DNA of 56,786 bases from an uncultured Collinsella sp. (GTDB taxonomy: Bacteria > Actinomycetota > Coriobacteriia > Coriobacteriales > Coriobacteriaceae), in contig CABRYP010000012.1 of NCBI GenBank assembly GCA_902475245.1, forward strand, positions 1 through 56,786. Direction: 5' to 3'. Position 1 is the first letter of the stretch. Each line of letters opens with the position of its first letter. The translations under genes and the position numbers were made by a program. This document shows positions 16,457 through 24,644 of the stretch, in pieces. The notes under the pieces were generated by a model, which was not told the origin of the DNA, did not search any database, and was given only the letters and a program-made list of their open reading frames with translations.

Positions 16457-17068
16457 CTATTCGAAACGAGATTCCAGACTCGATAGTCCATTCAACGTCA
16501 GGTCGTTGGCGACCGCCGAGACGCGCTCGATGGGAACCGAGCCATCGGACAACGCCCACGTGCGATAGATGCCGATAATGCCGGACAGCAAAAACGCCAG
16601 GTAGTAATCGAACATCTCGTCCTTTAGACCCTCGGGCAGCAGATCGCGCTCAGCGATCTCGTGCTCGAGCGGCACACGCAGACGAGCCATAAAGTCATCG
16701 AGCGGAATGTTTTCGATCAACTGGCGATTAAGCACCAGGTTGTTGCACAGCGCCTCGTTAACGGTCTTGAAAAAGGACGCCGCAGCGCCAAGTGCGCGCT
16801 CGTTGGTGTCGCCGCCCATGGAGGAAAGCGTCTTCTCGACTGAATCGACGATCATCTCGACCACATCGACGGCAATGGCGTCGAGCAAGCCGTCGACCGT
16901 GCCAAAGTGCACGTAGAAGGTCTTACGGTCGACATTTGCCTCACGCGCGATGGCGCTCACCGTAATATCGGCCAGGGGCTTTTCCATGAGCAGTCGCTCA
17001 AACGCCGAAAGAATCGCATTGCGGCTGCGAACGATACGACGGTCAAGGCGAGGTTTGGTGGTAGCCAT
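16457..17068 (-). CDS. TetR-family transcriptional regulator
   Basis: The 203-residue protein has an N-terminal helix-turn-helix typical of TetR (LADITVSAIAREANVDRKTFYVHFG, about residues 30-55), followed by a divergent all-helical ligand domain resembling TetR C-terminal family members. An AAGGGGA site precedes the ATG. A promoter (17151-17123) and an inverted repeat (17094-17120) lie just upstream, which suggests autorepression. It converges on the MacAB-like operon, so control of that exporter is a reasonable guess but not shown. Confidence 0.9.
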   Translation of the reverse strand: MATTKPRLDRRIVRSRNAILSAFERLLMEKPLADITVSAIAREANVDRKTFYVHFGTVDGLLDAIAVDVVEMIVDSVEKTLSSMGGDTNERALGAAASFFKTVNEALCNNLVLNRQLIENIPLDDFMARLRVPLEHEIAERDLLPEGLKDEMFDYYLAFLLSGIIGIYRTWALSDGSVPIERVSAVANDLTLNGLSSLESRFE

Positions 17069-17093
17069 AGACGTGTCCCCTTCATGTCAACTG

Positions 17094-17120
17094 CCCACCT
17101 GTAATTCCTCTACATGTGGG
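17094..17120. promoter_or_regulatory. Candidate operator for the TetR regulator
   Basis: CCCACCTGTA (17094-17103) and TACATGTGGG (17111-17120) form an inverted repeat with one mismatch and a seven-base centre. It lies just downstream of the predicted -10 of the tetR-type gene, the expected position for autorepression. Confidence 0.5.
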
Positions 17121-17122
17121 AG

Positions 17123-17151
17123 ATAATCAACGTAAGAGGATTATCCTACAA
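17123..17151 (-). promoter_or_regulatory. Candidate promoter of the TetR-family gene
   Basis: On the minus strand, -35 TTGTAG (17151-17146), a 17-base spacer and -10 GATTAT (17128-17123). The start codon is 55 bases further on. Confidence 0.5.
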
Positions 17152-17204
17152 CTCACCTCGCAATGACGAGCGTCATCAAGAACGCACGACTCGCCGAACG
17201 GGCC

Positions 17205-18497
17205 CTAGGACCGCTTCTTTTTATTGAGCGCCGCCGGGGAAACGCGAATGCCGTCACCAGTCTGACGAACGTAGGTCTTCCGTGCCGGCTTAGAGGGCAC
17301 AGCGGCCTTTTGAGCATGCTGATTGGGATCAACGGTAACCTGGCACGCAGGATGTGCCTTAACGGGCGTAGAGGGCGTCTGAGGCGTGCATCCGAACTTT
17401 CGCATCACACGGTCCCAGCGCGCATGAATGCTCTCGTTATGGGCACTCTTAAGGCCCAGCAGCGGAGCGGCCAAAATGGTCGGCGCGATAAAGGTGATCA
17501 GACGCCACAGTAGATAGCCGGCAGTAGAGGCCGTGCCAAAAAAGTGACCCAAAAACAGTGCGAAGCCACCCTCGGCGCCACCAGTGCCGCCGGGCAGCGG
17601 AACGGCGGAGCTCAGCAGCTGGACAAAGGCACTCGCGGCCATGACCGAGAAAAAGTCGACTTCGTGGTGGCCAAAGGAGAGCATCAAAAAGTAAGGAACC
17701 AGGTAGAAAAACGCCAGTTGCAGCATAGTGATGACGACCGTAAGCAACATGGACGAGAAATGACCGGCAGAGAGTTTGAATTTCTCGGAAAACGAGTAGA
17801 TCTCGCCATCGACAAAGGTGCGCCAGCCCTCGATCTTTGTGGCGGAAACACCTACGCGCTCAAGCCAATTGATGATGCAATGGGCGACGCGCGTGACGGT
17901 CTTGGGCATCAACGCCACGGCAAAGATGCCGAGCAGGATGCAGCAGTGGCCGCCAAAACTAAAGACGCACAGCAGCGTCATGTCGCCATAACGCTCGGCG
18001 AAAAACGGCATACGGGCGAGCAGCAGAATGGCACCCCATGCCACCAGGCCAAACTGGTACACGATAAAGCGGGTGAACTGCGTGGCACCTGCCTCGCCCA
18101 CGTTTTGGCCGGCTTTGGTCAGGCGGTAAATCTGGGCAGGCGTAGAGCCCATCATCATGGGCGTCAAGTTGCCAAAGAAGATTCCGCTCGCCTCGACCGA
18201 AATGAGGTCGCGGATGCCGACGGGCGAATCGGGGTCGAGCCAAACGGCAATTGCGTACGCCACGATGCCAAAAACAAGATACAGAAACATACAAAAGCAT
18301 GCAGCAAAGAGCCAGGGCATCTGAACGCTGGACATAGCGGCCCAAAACTGCCCCATCTGCCCGGTCACGACCAGATAGACGATGTAGCCGATTAGCACAA
18401 CGCCGATGAAGATAGCGCCGCGACGCGCGCTCTTGTTGTCATCGCCGCCAGAAACCTCGACCTGGGGCTTTGGGCTATGCTGAGAGGACTCCGTCAT
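17205..18497 (-). CDS. YbhN/MprF-type integral membrane protein (UPF0104 flippase-synthase fold)
   Basis: The 430-residue protein has about eight hydrophobic segments, beginning near residue 28, and the conserved family stretch GNLTPMMMGSTPAQIYRL and PLPGGTGGAEGGF. This is the lysylphosphatidylglycerol synthase transmembrane region without the aminoacyl-transferase domain, as in YbhN. The C-terminal 70 residues are basic and proline-rich. The family is implicated in lipid handling or glycolipid synthesis, but the substrate here is unknown. The ATG at 18497 follows AGAAGGAG. It stands alone between the TetR gene and the tRNA pair. Confidence 0.85.
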   Translation of the reverse strand: MTESSQHSPKPQVEVSGGDDNKSARRGAIFIGVVLIGYIVYLVVTGQMGQFWAAMSSVQMPWLFAACFCMFLYLVFGIVAYAIAVWLDPDSPVGIRDLISVEASGIFFGNLTPMMMGSTPAQIYRLTKAGQNVGEAGATQFTRFIVYQFGLVAWGAILLLARMPFFAERYGDMTLLCVFSFGGHCCILLGIFAVALMPKTVTRVAHCIINWLERVGVSATKIEGWRTFVDGEIYSFSEKFKLSAGHFSSMLLTVVITMLQLAFFYLVPYFLMLSFGHHEVDFFSVMAASAFVQLLSSAVPLPGGTGGAEGGFALFLGHFFGTASTAGYLLWRLITFIAPTILAAPLLGLKSAHNESIHARWDRVMRKFGCTPQTPSTPVKAHPACQVTVDPNQHAQKAAVPSKPARKTYVRQTGDGIRVSPAALNKKKRS

Positions 18498-18606
18498 GAG
18501 GCTCCTTCTGACCGTCAAAGTACCTGGCCTATTGTACCCGTATGGAGGATGAGCAAAACGTAAAGCTATGAGGCAAATGGGATTAACAGACCAGACCACT
18601 TGCAAT

Positions 18607-18638
18607 AAAAAACCCGGCCTTCTTACGAAAGACCGGGT
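18607..18638 (-). terminator. Terminator of the tRNA-Glu transcript
   Basis: On the minus strand ACCCGG (18638-18633) pairs with CCGGGT (18617-18612), with a longer imperfect stem inside, followed by six T residues. It lies 11 bases past the second tRNA. Confidence 0.85.
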
Positions 18639-18648
18639 ATCTAAAACA

Positions 18649-18725
18649 TGGTAGCCCGTACCAGATTCGAACTGGTGATCTCCGCCTTGAGAGGGCGGCG
18701 TCCTAAACCGCTAGACGAACGGGCC
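18649..18725 (-). tRNA. tRNA-Glu (anticodon CUC), distal copy
   Basis: Read on the minus strand, the 77-base cloverleaf begins GGCCCGTTCG and ends with an encoded CCA. The acceptor GGCCCGT pairs with ACGGGCT (one G-U). The anticodon stem CCGCC/GGCGG holds the loop CTCTCAA, giving anticodon CUC, which reads GAG. The T-arm carries GTTCGAATC. It is identical to the copy at 18748-18824. Confidence 0.96.
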
Positions 18726-18747
18726 ATAAGCGTCAGCAGAAAAGAAG

Positions 18748-18824
18748 TGGTAGCCCGTACCAGATTCGAACTGGTGATCTCCGCCTTGAGAGGGCGGCGT
18801 CCTAAACCGCTAGACGAACGGGCC
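18748..18824 (-). tRNA. tRNA-Glu (anticodon CUC), promoter-proximal copy
   Basis: This 77-base tRNA, with encoded CCA, is identical to the one at 18649-18725 and separated from it by 22 bases. Both are transcribed leftward from the promoter at 18887-18859. Confidence 0.96.
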
Positions 18825-18858
18825 ACATGACATCTGCACTGCCGTGCTGCGAGGAGAT

Positions 18859-18887
18859 ATATTACGGGACAAAAAACGCGAGCGCAA
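18859..18887 (-). promoter_or_regulatory. Promoter of the tRNA-Glu pair
   Basis: On the minus strand -35 TTGCGC (18887-18882), a spacer of exactly 17 bases and -10 TAATAT (18864-18859). It points at the two tRNAs 35 bases away. The rest of the 18498-19060 gap holds only the tRNAs, their terminator and the inverted repeat at 18954. Confidence 0.75.
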
Positions 18888-18953
18888 GAAGAAATTCCAA
18901 ATTGCCCAAATTTTGTCGGGAGGTTATGGAACACGCAGGTAAACGCCATAGCT

Positions 18954-19065
18954 GATGATTTTTCTGGGACGGGGCTTAAAAAATCATTTTGAATGAAGTT
19001 GTGGCCTTAAAGAATCGCTCGGCAATCTGAAATGATTTTTTAAGCCCCGTCCCAGAAAAATCATC
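18954..19065. repeat. Perfect 36-bp inverted repeat overlapping the end of the CCA-adding enzyme gene
   Basis: Bases 18954-18989 are the exact reverse complement of 19030-19065, with a 40-base centre. The arms contain CTGGGACGGGGCTTAAAAAA. The right arm includes the stop codon and last codons of the gene ending at 19061. In the minus-strand RNA the long A/U-rich helix would sit right at the 3' end of that message. Confidence 0.88.
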
Positions 19066-20455
19066 CCAGATGCAGGTGAGCCAGGAGGGCTTCGCGCTCG
19101 TTGGGAACATTGTCCTCGATCACAGCGTCGAGGGCGGCGTTGAGCAGCTGCCCCAACTCCGGCCCGGGCTTGACGCCAGCGCGGATCAAGTCGCCCCCGT
19201 TGATGGCAAGCATCTTGAGCGTATAGGGCTCCCCCGCCTCAAGCAGGTTGTGGGCGAGCGAACGCATCTCCTCGATCGTCTCGACGTAATAGAAGCACGA
19301 CGGCGCCTTGCCCAGCGTATCGGCACGTTTAAGGTCCATGAGCTCGTCAATCAGGCGCGGCGTGTCGACGCACTCGCCCGAAAGCGCGCGCATCATATTG
19401 AGCAGGCAGGATCGCTCGGGACGCAGCGGCTTGTCATGGTACTTGATTAGCAGGCACACGTCGCGAATCAAATCGTGCGAAAGCGCCAGACGATCCATAA
19501 AGGCGCGCGCCTTCTTGGCGCCAAGCTCGGGATGACCGTAGAAATGGCCGCTGCCCGCATGGTCGACCGTAAAGCAATCAGGCTTGGAGACGTCGTGCAA
19601 AAACGCTGCCCACATTAAGCTCGGCGAAGGCTCCACGCCATCACACAGTGCCAACTCCCCCGCTACCGTCAACACGCGAGCGATATGCTCGTAGACATTA
19701 AAAGCATGATAGACGCTGCACTGGTCAAAGCCCCTTCCCGCAGCAAGCTCGGGCACGGCGGCGCAAATAAGCTCGGGGTAGCGCAGCATCGCGTCTCCCC
19801 CATGACCGGTCGAAAGAATGCCTTCGAGCTCAATGCCCACGCGCTCGCGTGCCACGGCATCGAGCAGCGGCGAGCACTCGGCAAGCGCCTGTTTGGTCTT
19901 AGGCTCGATCATAAAATCCAGACGGCAGGCAAAACGCACCGCGCGCAGCATGCGAAGCGCGTCCTCGTTAAAGCGACGCTTAGGATCTCCGACGGCACGG
20001 ATAAGTTTACGCTCAAGGTCGCCTTGGCCATCGTAGCGGTCGACAAGACCACGATCGGGATGCCAAGCCATGGCATTAACGGTAAAGTCACGGCGCGCCA
20101 GATCGTCCTCAAGCGAAGCCGCACGCTCCACACTCTGGGGATGGCGGCCATCGGTGTAAAAACCGTCCAAGCGATACGTCGTGACCTCAATGCGCTCGCC
20201 ATCGCAAATGGCCGTGATGCCGCCAAATTTAATGCCCGACTCAACCACGGCAATGTCAGCCAACTCGAGCGCCGCCTTGGACTCCTGCCACAAGCCGCTG
20301 CAGCACATATCAACATCGTGGCTGGGGCGCCCCATCAGGGCATCACGCACCCAACCGCCAACATACCAAGCCTCAAGACCGGCTGCCTCGAGCGCACGCA
20401 GGACACGGATGGAGGCATCGGTCGGCTGCGTACCGTTGAGCGAAACATTGCACAT
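19061..20455 (-). CDS. tRNA nucleotidyltransferase (CCA-adding enzyme, poly(A) polymerase family)
   Basis: The 464-residue protein adds or repairs the 3' CCA of tRNAs. The class II nucleotidyltransferase head is clear: WYVGGWVRDALMGRPSHDVD with the catalytic Asp pair, then RRDFTVNAMAW and the RRFNEDALRMLRAVRFA segment. A C-terminal HD domain is present (FLHDVSKPDC, around residue 270), as in E. coli-type enzymes with phosphohydrolase activity. The ATG at 20455 follows AGGAGG by eight bases and was preferred to an in-frame ATG eight codons upstream. Both tRNA-Glu genes here already encode CCA, so the enzyme may act mainly in repair. The stop codon lies inside an inverted-repeat arm. Confidence 0.93.
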   Translation of the reverse strand: MCNVSLNGTQPTDASIRVLRALEAAGLEAWYVGGWVRDALMGRPSHDVDMCCSGLWQESKAALELADIAVVESGIKFGGITAICDGERIEVTTYRLDGFYTDGRHPQSVERAASLEDDLARRDFTVNAMAWHPDRGLVDRYDGQGDLERKLIRAVGDPKRRFNEDALRMLRAVRFACRLDFMIEPKTKQALAECSPLLDAVARERVGIELEGILSTGHGGDAMLRYPELICAAVPELAAGRGFDQCSVYHAFNVYEHIARVLTVAGELALCDGVEPSPSLMWAAFLHDVSKPDCFTVDHAGSGHFYGHPELGAKKARAFMDRLALSHDLIRDVCLLIKYHDKPLRPERSCLLNMMRALSGECVDTPRLIDELMDLKRADTLGKAPSCFYYVETIEEMRSLAHNLLEAGEPYTLKMLAINGGDLIRAGVKPGPELGQLLNAALDAVIEDNVPNEREALLAHLHLG

Positions 20456-20592
20456 AGCTATGGCCTCCTGCGCCTGCAAACATTAATCGATGGTCCTCAA
20501 GAAGTCTAGCAAGAAACGAGCATGCGCGCACATGCAATCGTATCGTCGATTCGAACGAACGGGACAGCAAGCGCCACATGCGGCCAGAACGC

Positions 20593-20629
20593 AAAAAAAC
20601 ACCCGCCTCGGAGATCCAAAGCGGGTGTT
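20593..20629 (-). terminator. Terminator after the distal PfkB kinase gene
   Basis: On the minus strand AACACCCGC (20629-20621) pairs with GCGGGTGTT (20606-20598), followed by seven T residues. Confidence 0.9.
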
Positions 20630-20651
20630 CGACAACGACATATCGATGCGG

Positions 20652-21584
20652 TTAGCAGACCTGGCGAACCTCGATGTGCTTCTTATATTCGTCCACCTTG
20701 GCAAAATCGCCCAGACCGGCGCACTCCACCACGTTGGCGCCGGTGGCCATCGAGAGACGCAGGGCGTCCTCAACGCGCTCGGGGGCGTCGTGCCACACGG
20801 ACAGGAAAGCGGCGAGCGAGGAGTCGCCGGCGCAGACGGTCGACAACACCTTGACTTCAAAGGTACGGTTGGCAAACCAGATGTGCTCGCCGTTAGAGAA
20901 GTACGCGCCGTTGCCACCAAGGGTCAGCAGCACGTTCTTGGCGCCCTTGGCATGCAGCTCGGCCATCGCGCCCTTGACGGACTCGTCGTCGCCACCGCTC
21001 ACCTTAATGCCAAAGATGTCGAGCAGCTCGTCGTCGTTGGGCTTAATGAGCAACGGCTCCATGGCAATGAGGTCGGCCAGCTGATGACTCGAGATATCGA
21101 GCACGAACTCGGCACCCTTTGCCTTAACACGGCGCAGCACCTCGGCCAGGAAACCCTCGGAGGTGTTGGGGGGCAGCGAGCCGCTAATGACAAGGCAGGT
21201 CATGTCCTCGAGCGAATCAATGAGCTCAAACATCTCCTGCTCGTTGGCAGCATTGATGGCAGCGCCTGCATTGACCATGTTGTACTCGGTGTCGGGACCG
21301 GCGTTGAGGAAGACATTGACGCGCGTGATGCCGTCGGTCCAAACGGGCTTGACGGGCACGCCCAGGGCCTCGGCGCCCTTAACGATGAACTCGCCCGAGA
21401 AACCGGCAAAAAAGCCCAGGATCGTGGTGTCGACGCCGTAGTGATCGAGGGTGAAAGAGACGTTAAGACCCTTGCCGTTGGGCGTATAGACCGCGTTGCG
21501 CGTGCGGGTGACGGTGTTGGCGGAAAGACCGTCGCAGGCAATGTTGTAGTCAATGGCGGGATTTGCAGTGAGCGTGTAAATCAT
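20652..21584 (-). CDS. 1-phosphofructokinase-like PfkB family kinase, distal copy
   Basis: The 310-residue protein starts MIYTLTANPAIDYNI, typical of FruK/LacC kinases, and has the ribokinase-fold signatures NGKGLNVSFTL and, near residue 248, CAGDSSLAAF with the catalytic Asp. It would phosphorylate fructose 1-phosphate (or tagatose 6-phosphate) with ATP. It is paralogous to the neighbouring kinase at 21801-22733 and has the same length. A terminator sits between the two genes and a TATACT box precedes this one, so it can be expressed separately. Sugar specificity cannot be fixed from sequence; PTS neighbours favour fructose 1-phosphate. Confidence 0.88.
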   Translation of the reverse strand: MIYTLTANPAIDYNIACDGLSANTVTRTRNAVYTPNGKGLNVSFTLDHYGVDTTILGFFAGFSGEFIVKGAEALGVPVKPVWTDGITRVNVFLNAGPDTEYNMVNAGAAINAANEQEMFELIDSLEDMTCLVISGSLPPNTSEGFLAEVLRRVKAKGAEFVLDISSHQLADLIAMEPLLIKPNDDELLDIFGIKVSGGDDESVKGAMAELHAKGAKNVLLTLGGNGAYFSNGEHIWFANRTFEVKVLSTVCAGDSSLAAFLSVWHDAPERVEDALRLSMATGANVVECAGLGDFAKVDEYKKHIEVRQVC

Positions 21585-21618
21585 GTAAGTTCCTTTCACA
21601 AGGCAACGTGTTAGTGAA

Positions 21619-21624
21619 AGTATA
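21619..21624 (-). promoter_or_regulatory. Possible -10 box of the distal PfkB kinase gene
   Basis: Minus-strand TATACT (21624-21619) lies 35 bases before the start codon, beyond the terminator of the preceding gene. No good -35 is seen. Confidence 0.4.
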
Positions 21625-21742
21625 TTCCACGCTTCGGGAAAAGACCATAGCAACTCGGCGAACGGTGTAGAACGCGTGCAGGGCGGCGGGATGACGGGCA
21701 AAAGAAACAGGGTCCTTGTCCTGTCGCTCGCCCACAATATAC

Positions 21743-21776
21743 AAAAATGGCGCCCCGGCCAAAACCGGGGCGCCAT
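21743..21776 (-). terminator. Terminator between the two PfkB kinase genes
   Basis: A perfect 12-bp stem (ATGGCGCCCCGG with its complement, 21747-21758 and 21765-21776) is followed by five T residues on the minus strand. Confidence 0.92.
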
Positions 21777-21800
21777 GCACGCGAAAATAATGAGTTTCGC

Positions 21801-22733
21801 TTACTTGCGATCGAGCTTGCGGACAGCAACGCGCTTGCTGTACTCATCGACGTGGCCGAAGTCGCCGATGCCGACGGACTCAGCGACGTTAGCGCCGGTA
21901 GCCATAGCGAGCTTCATGGCCTCCTCGACGTTGTCGCGATCCCTGTACCACTTGTGCAGGAACGCAGCGAGGGTGCAGTCGCCGGCGCAGACAGAAGAGA
22001 CCAGCTTGATGTTGAACTCACGCTTGGCGTACCAGATGTCCTCGCCGTTGGAGAAGTAAGCGTCGCCGCGGCTACCACGGGTGAGCAGCACGTTCTGAAC
22101 GCCGGCGTCGTGGGCGAGCTTCATGGCAACGCGGACCTCGTCGTCGGTGTCGACAGGCACGCCGAAGATGGCCTTCATCTCGTGATGGTTCGGCTTAATG
22201 AGCAGCGGCTTCTTGTGAGCGAGCTCCTTGAGCTTGTCGGAGGACAGGTCCAGGACGACGTCGGCGCCACGAGCCTGAGCGTGCTCCATAACCTGGGCCA
22301 GGAAGTCGGGCGTAGCTTTGGGAGGCACGGAGCCGGAGACAATCAGGCACTCAAGATCGCCCGCGGTGTCCAGGATGTTGTAGAGCTCCTTCTGATGCTC
22401 CGGCGTAATCGGGGCGCCGGGGTTCAGGATGCCGTACTCGTGCTGGCCATCGTTGACGTAGGTGTTGATACGCGTGATGCCGTCGGTCCAGACCGGGCGG
22501 CACAGGCAACCCAGGTTCATGACCTCCTCGACGATAAACTTGCCCGTGAAGCCAGCGAAGAAGCCGAGCGCGACGGTGTCGACGCCCATCTTCTTAAAGG
22601 CGAAGGACACGTCGAGGCCCTTGCCGTTGGCCGTGTAGCTGGCCGAGCCGGTGCGGACGTTCTCGTCGGGCTCGAGCGGAGAGCTCGAAACCGTCATGTC
22701 GACAGCCGGATTAGCGGTTAGCGTGTAGAACAT
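21801..22733 (-). CDS. 1-phosphofructokinase-like PfkB family kinase, proximal copy
   Basis: This 310-residue ribokinase-family protein begins MFYTLTANPAVDMTVS and has NGKGLDVSFAF plus the active-site segment CAGDCTLAAF, where the usual Ser/Thr after GD is Cys while the catalytic Asp is kept. In the FruK role it converts fructose 1-phosphate to fructose 1,6-bisphosphate. It lies 74 bases downstream of ptsI, with an 8-bp hairpin (CCGCGTGG/CCACGCGG) in the gap, and ends at a strong terminator. A tandem paralogue follows. Lactose/tagatose kinase activity (LacC) is an alternative. Confidence 0.88.
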   Translation of the reverse strand: MFYTLTANPAVDMTVSSSPLEPDENVRTGSASYTANGKGLDVSFAFKKMGVDTVALGFFAGFTGKFIVEEVMNLGCLCRPVWTDGITRINTYVNDGQHEYGILNPGAPITPEHQKELYNILDTAGDLECLIVSGSVPPKATPDFLAQVMEHAQARGADVVLDLSSDKLKELAHKKPLLIKPNHHEMKAIFGVPVDTDDEVRVAMKLAHDAGVQNVLLTRGSRGDAYFSNGEDIWYAKREFNIKLVSSVCAGDCTLAAFLHKWYRDRDNVEEAMKLAMATGANVAESVGIGDFGHVDEYSKRVAVRKLDRK

Positions 22734-22807
22734 TTACAGTACCCCCTGTATATGTGAGGGCCGCGTGGCCGGCCCATTCCAACCACGCGGTTACCTCTGA
22801 TACCAAA

Positions 22808-24511
22808 TTAGCGAGCTGCGGACTCGAGCAGTGCCTTGACCTCGGCGGCGGTGTTGCAGGCGAGCGCCTTCTCGGCGAGCTCGTCGCACTCGGCCTTGGT
22901 CCACTGGCTGATGGTCTTGCGGGCGCGCAGGATCGACGGAGCGCTCATCGAGAACTCCTCCAGGCCCCAGCTGATCAGCAGCGGCTCGAGCAGCGGATCG
23001 GCAGCGGCCTCGCCGCACATGCCGACCATGATGCCGGCCTTCACGCCGCTCTCGATAATGTTCTTGAGCGAGCGGAGCACGGCGGGATAGTACACCTGGT
23101 ACAGGTTGGAGATGGTGTCGTTGCCACGGTCGGCGCACATTGTGTAGCCGATCAGGTCGTTGGTGCCGATGGAGAAGAAGTCAGCGACCTCGGCCAGACG
23201 ATCAGCGAGCAGAGAGGCGGCAGGCGTCTCGACCATGATGCCGACCTCGATGTTCTCGTTGAACTTGCGGCCCTCTTCGGTCAGCTCGGCCTTGCACTGC
23301 TCGACGAGCTCCTTGACAGCCACGACCTCCTCGACGCAGGTGACGAGCGGGATCATGATCTTGACATCGCCGAAGGCGCTGGCGCGCAGCAGAGCGCGGA
23401 GCTGGACCTTGTACTGGTCGGGATTGGCCAGGCAGTAACGCACGGCGCGGAAGCCCATGAAGGGGTTATCTTCCTTGACCATGTGCAGATACGGAATCTC
23501 CTTGTCGCCACCCACATCGAGCGTGCGGATGATGACCGGAGCGCCCTTGAGCGCGCTGGCGACCTTGCGGTAGGCGTTGAACTGCTCCTCCTCGGAAGGA
23601 AGCTCGGCGGAGTCCATGAACAGGAACTCGGAGCGGAACAGACCGATAGCCTCGGCGTCATGATCGAGTGCATTGGGCACGTCATCGGGGTTACCGATGT
23701 TGCAGGCGATGATCTTCTTGATGCCATCGGCAGTCACGGACGGCTTGCCGCGGAAAGCCTCGAGGGCCGCCTTCTCGGCAGCGAAGGCCTCAGCCTTGGC
23801 GGTGTAGGCGGCGAGCGTCTCCTCGTCGGGATCGGCCTCGACGACGCCCTTGCCACCGTCAACGACAACGGTCATGCCGTTGCGCAGTGCGGTGCAGCTG
23901 TTGGCAACCGAAAGGACAGCCGGAATCTCGAGGGCGCGCGCGATGATCGCAGAGTGCGACGTGCGGCCACCGGTCTCGGTGACGATACCGGCAACATGGG
24001 CCTTATCGATCGTAGCGGTCATGGACGGCGTGAGGTCGTGCACGACAACGACGGTGTTCTCGGGCAGGACGGAGAGGTCAACGACCTCCTTTCCCAGCAG
24101 CTCGGCAAGAATACCGGTGCGGATGTCGGCGATGTCGGCGGCGCGCAGACGGAACATCTCGTCGTCCATGGACAGGAACATGTTCTCGAACATGGTCGAG
24201 GTGTCCATGAGCGCCTGCTCGGCGCAGGTGCCACCGTCAATGGCGGCGTTGATGGCGTCAGTCATGCCCGGATCCTGAGCCAGGACAATGTGTCCGCTCA
24301 TGATCTCGGCCTCGGCCTCGCCCACCGTCTCCTTCATGTGGTCGGCCTGAGCCTGGGTCTTCTCGCAGAAGACCGAAAGAGCGGACTGATAGCGCTCCTT
24401 CTCTGCTGCCGAATCAGCAACCTCGTGCGGCTCAAACGTCAAGTCGGGATCGACGGCGACCATGACGGTGCCGATACCGATACCCTCGGATGCGTTGACT
24501 CCCTGATACAT
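22808..24511 (-). CDS. ptsI: PTS enzyme I (phosphoenolpyruvate-protein phosphotransferase)
   Basis: The 567-residue cytoplasmic enzyme takes phosphate from PEP and passes it to HPr. The phospho-His domain has GGRTSHSAIIARALEIPAV with the active His at residue 186. The PEP-binding barrel has LFRSEFLFM, the FFSIGTNDLIGY signature, and the catalytic Cys in GMCGE. Length is usual for the family. The ATG at 24511 was chosen because GAGAGG lies seven bases before it; an ATG two codons earlier is too close to that site. An imperfect terminator separates it from ptsH, which probably lowers enzyme I relative to HPr. Confidence 0.97.
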   Translation of the reverse strand: MYQGVNASEGIGIGTVMVAVDPDLTFEPHEVADSAAEKERYQSALSVFCEKTQAQADHMKETVGEAEAEIMSGHIVLAQDPGMTDAINAAIDGGTCAEQALMDTSTMFENMFLSMDDEMFRLRAADIADIRTGILAELLGKEVVDLSVLPENTVVVVHDLTPSMTATIDKAHVAGIVTETGGRTSHSAIIARALEIPAVLSVANSCTALRNGMTVVVDGGKGVVEADPDEETLAAYTAKAEAFAAEKAALEAFRGKPSVTADGIKKIIACNIGNPDDVPNALDHDAEAIGLFRSEFLFMDSAELPSEEEQFNAYRKVASALKGAPVIIRTLDVGGDKEIPYLHMVKEDNPFMGFRAVRYCLANPDQYKVQLRALLRASAFGDVKIMIPLVTCVEEVVAVKELVEQCKAELTEEGRKFNENIEVGIMVETPAASLLADRLAEVADFFSIGTNDLIGYTMCADRGNDTISNLYQVYYPAVLRSLKNIIESGVKAGIMVGMCGEAAADPLLEPLLISWGLEEFSMSAPSILRARKTISQWTKAECDELAEKALACNTAAEVKALLESAAR

Positions 24512-24561
24512 TCCCATTCCTCTCTCCGTGTCATGTGATAAAGCGTTTTGCCATATCCATG

Positions 24562-24601
24562 ACAAAAGAGCGCAGCTACCTTAATACAGGTCACTGCGCC
24601 C
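24562..24601 (-). terminator. Imperfect terminator between ptsH and ptsI
   Basis: On the minus strand 24601-24588 pairs with 24581-24568 (13 of 14 pairs, with G-U pairs) around a six-base loop and is followed by TTTTGT. The short T-run suggests partial termination. Confidence 0.65.
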
Positions 24602-24644
24602 CCAAGTATGAACTTAATTGTTCAACATACGACCCGTTTGAGTT

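Noticed and set aside
18641..18949. Minus-strand frame of 102 codons containing two repeats of the same peptide
   Set aside because: It is a translation through the two identical tRNA-Glu genes.
22754..24538. Open reading frame of 594 codons opposite ptsI
   Set aside because: Antisense to a well-supported enzyme I with complete active-site motifs.
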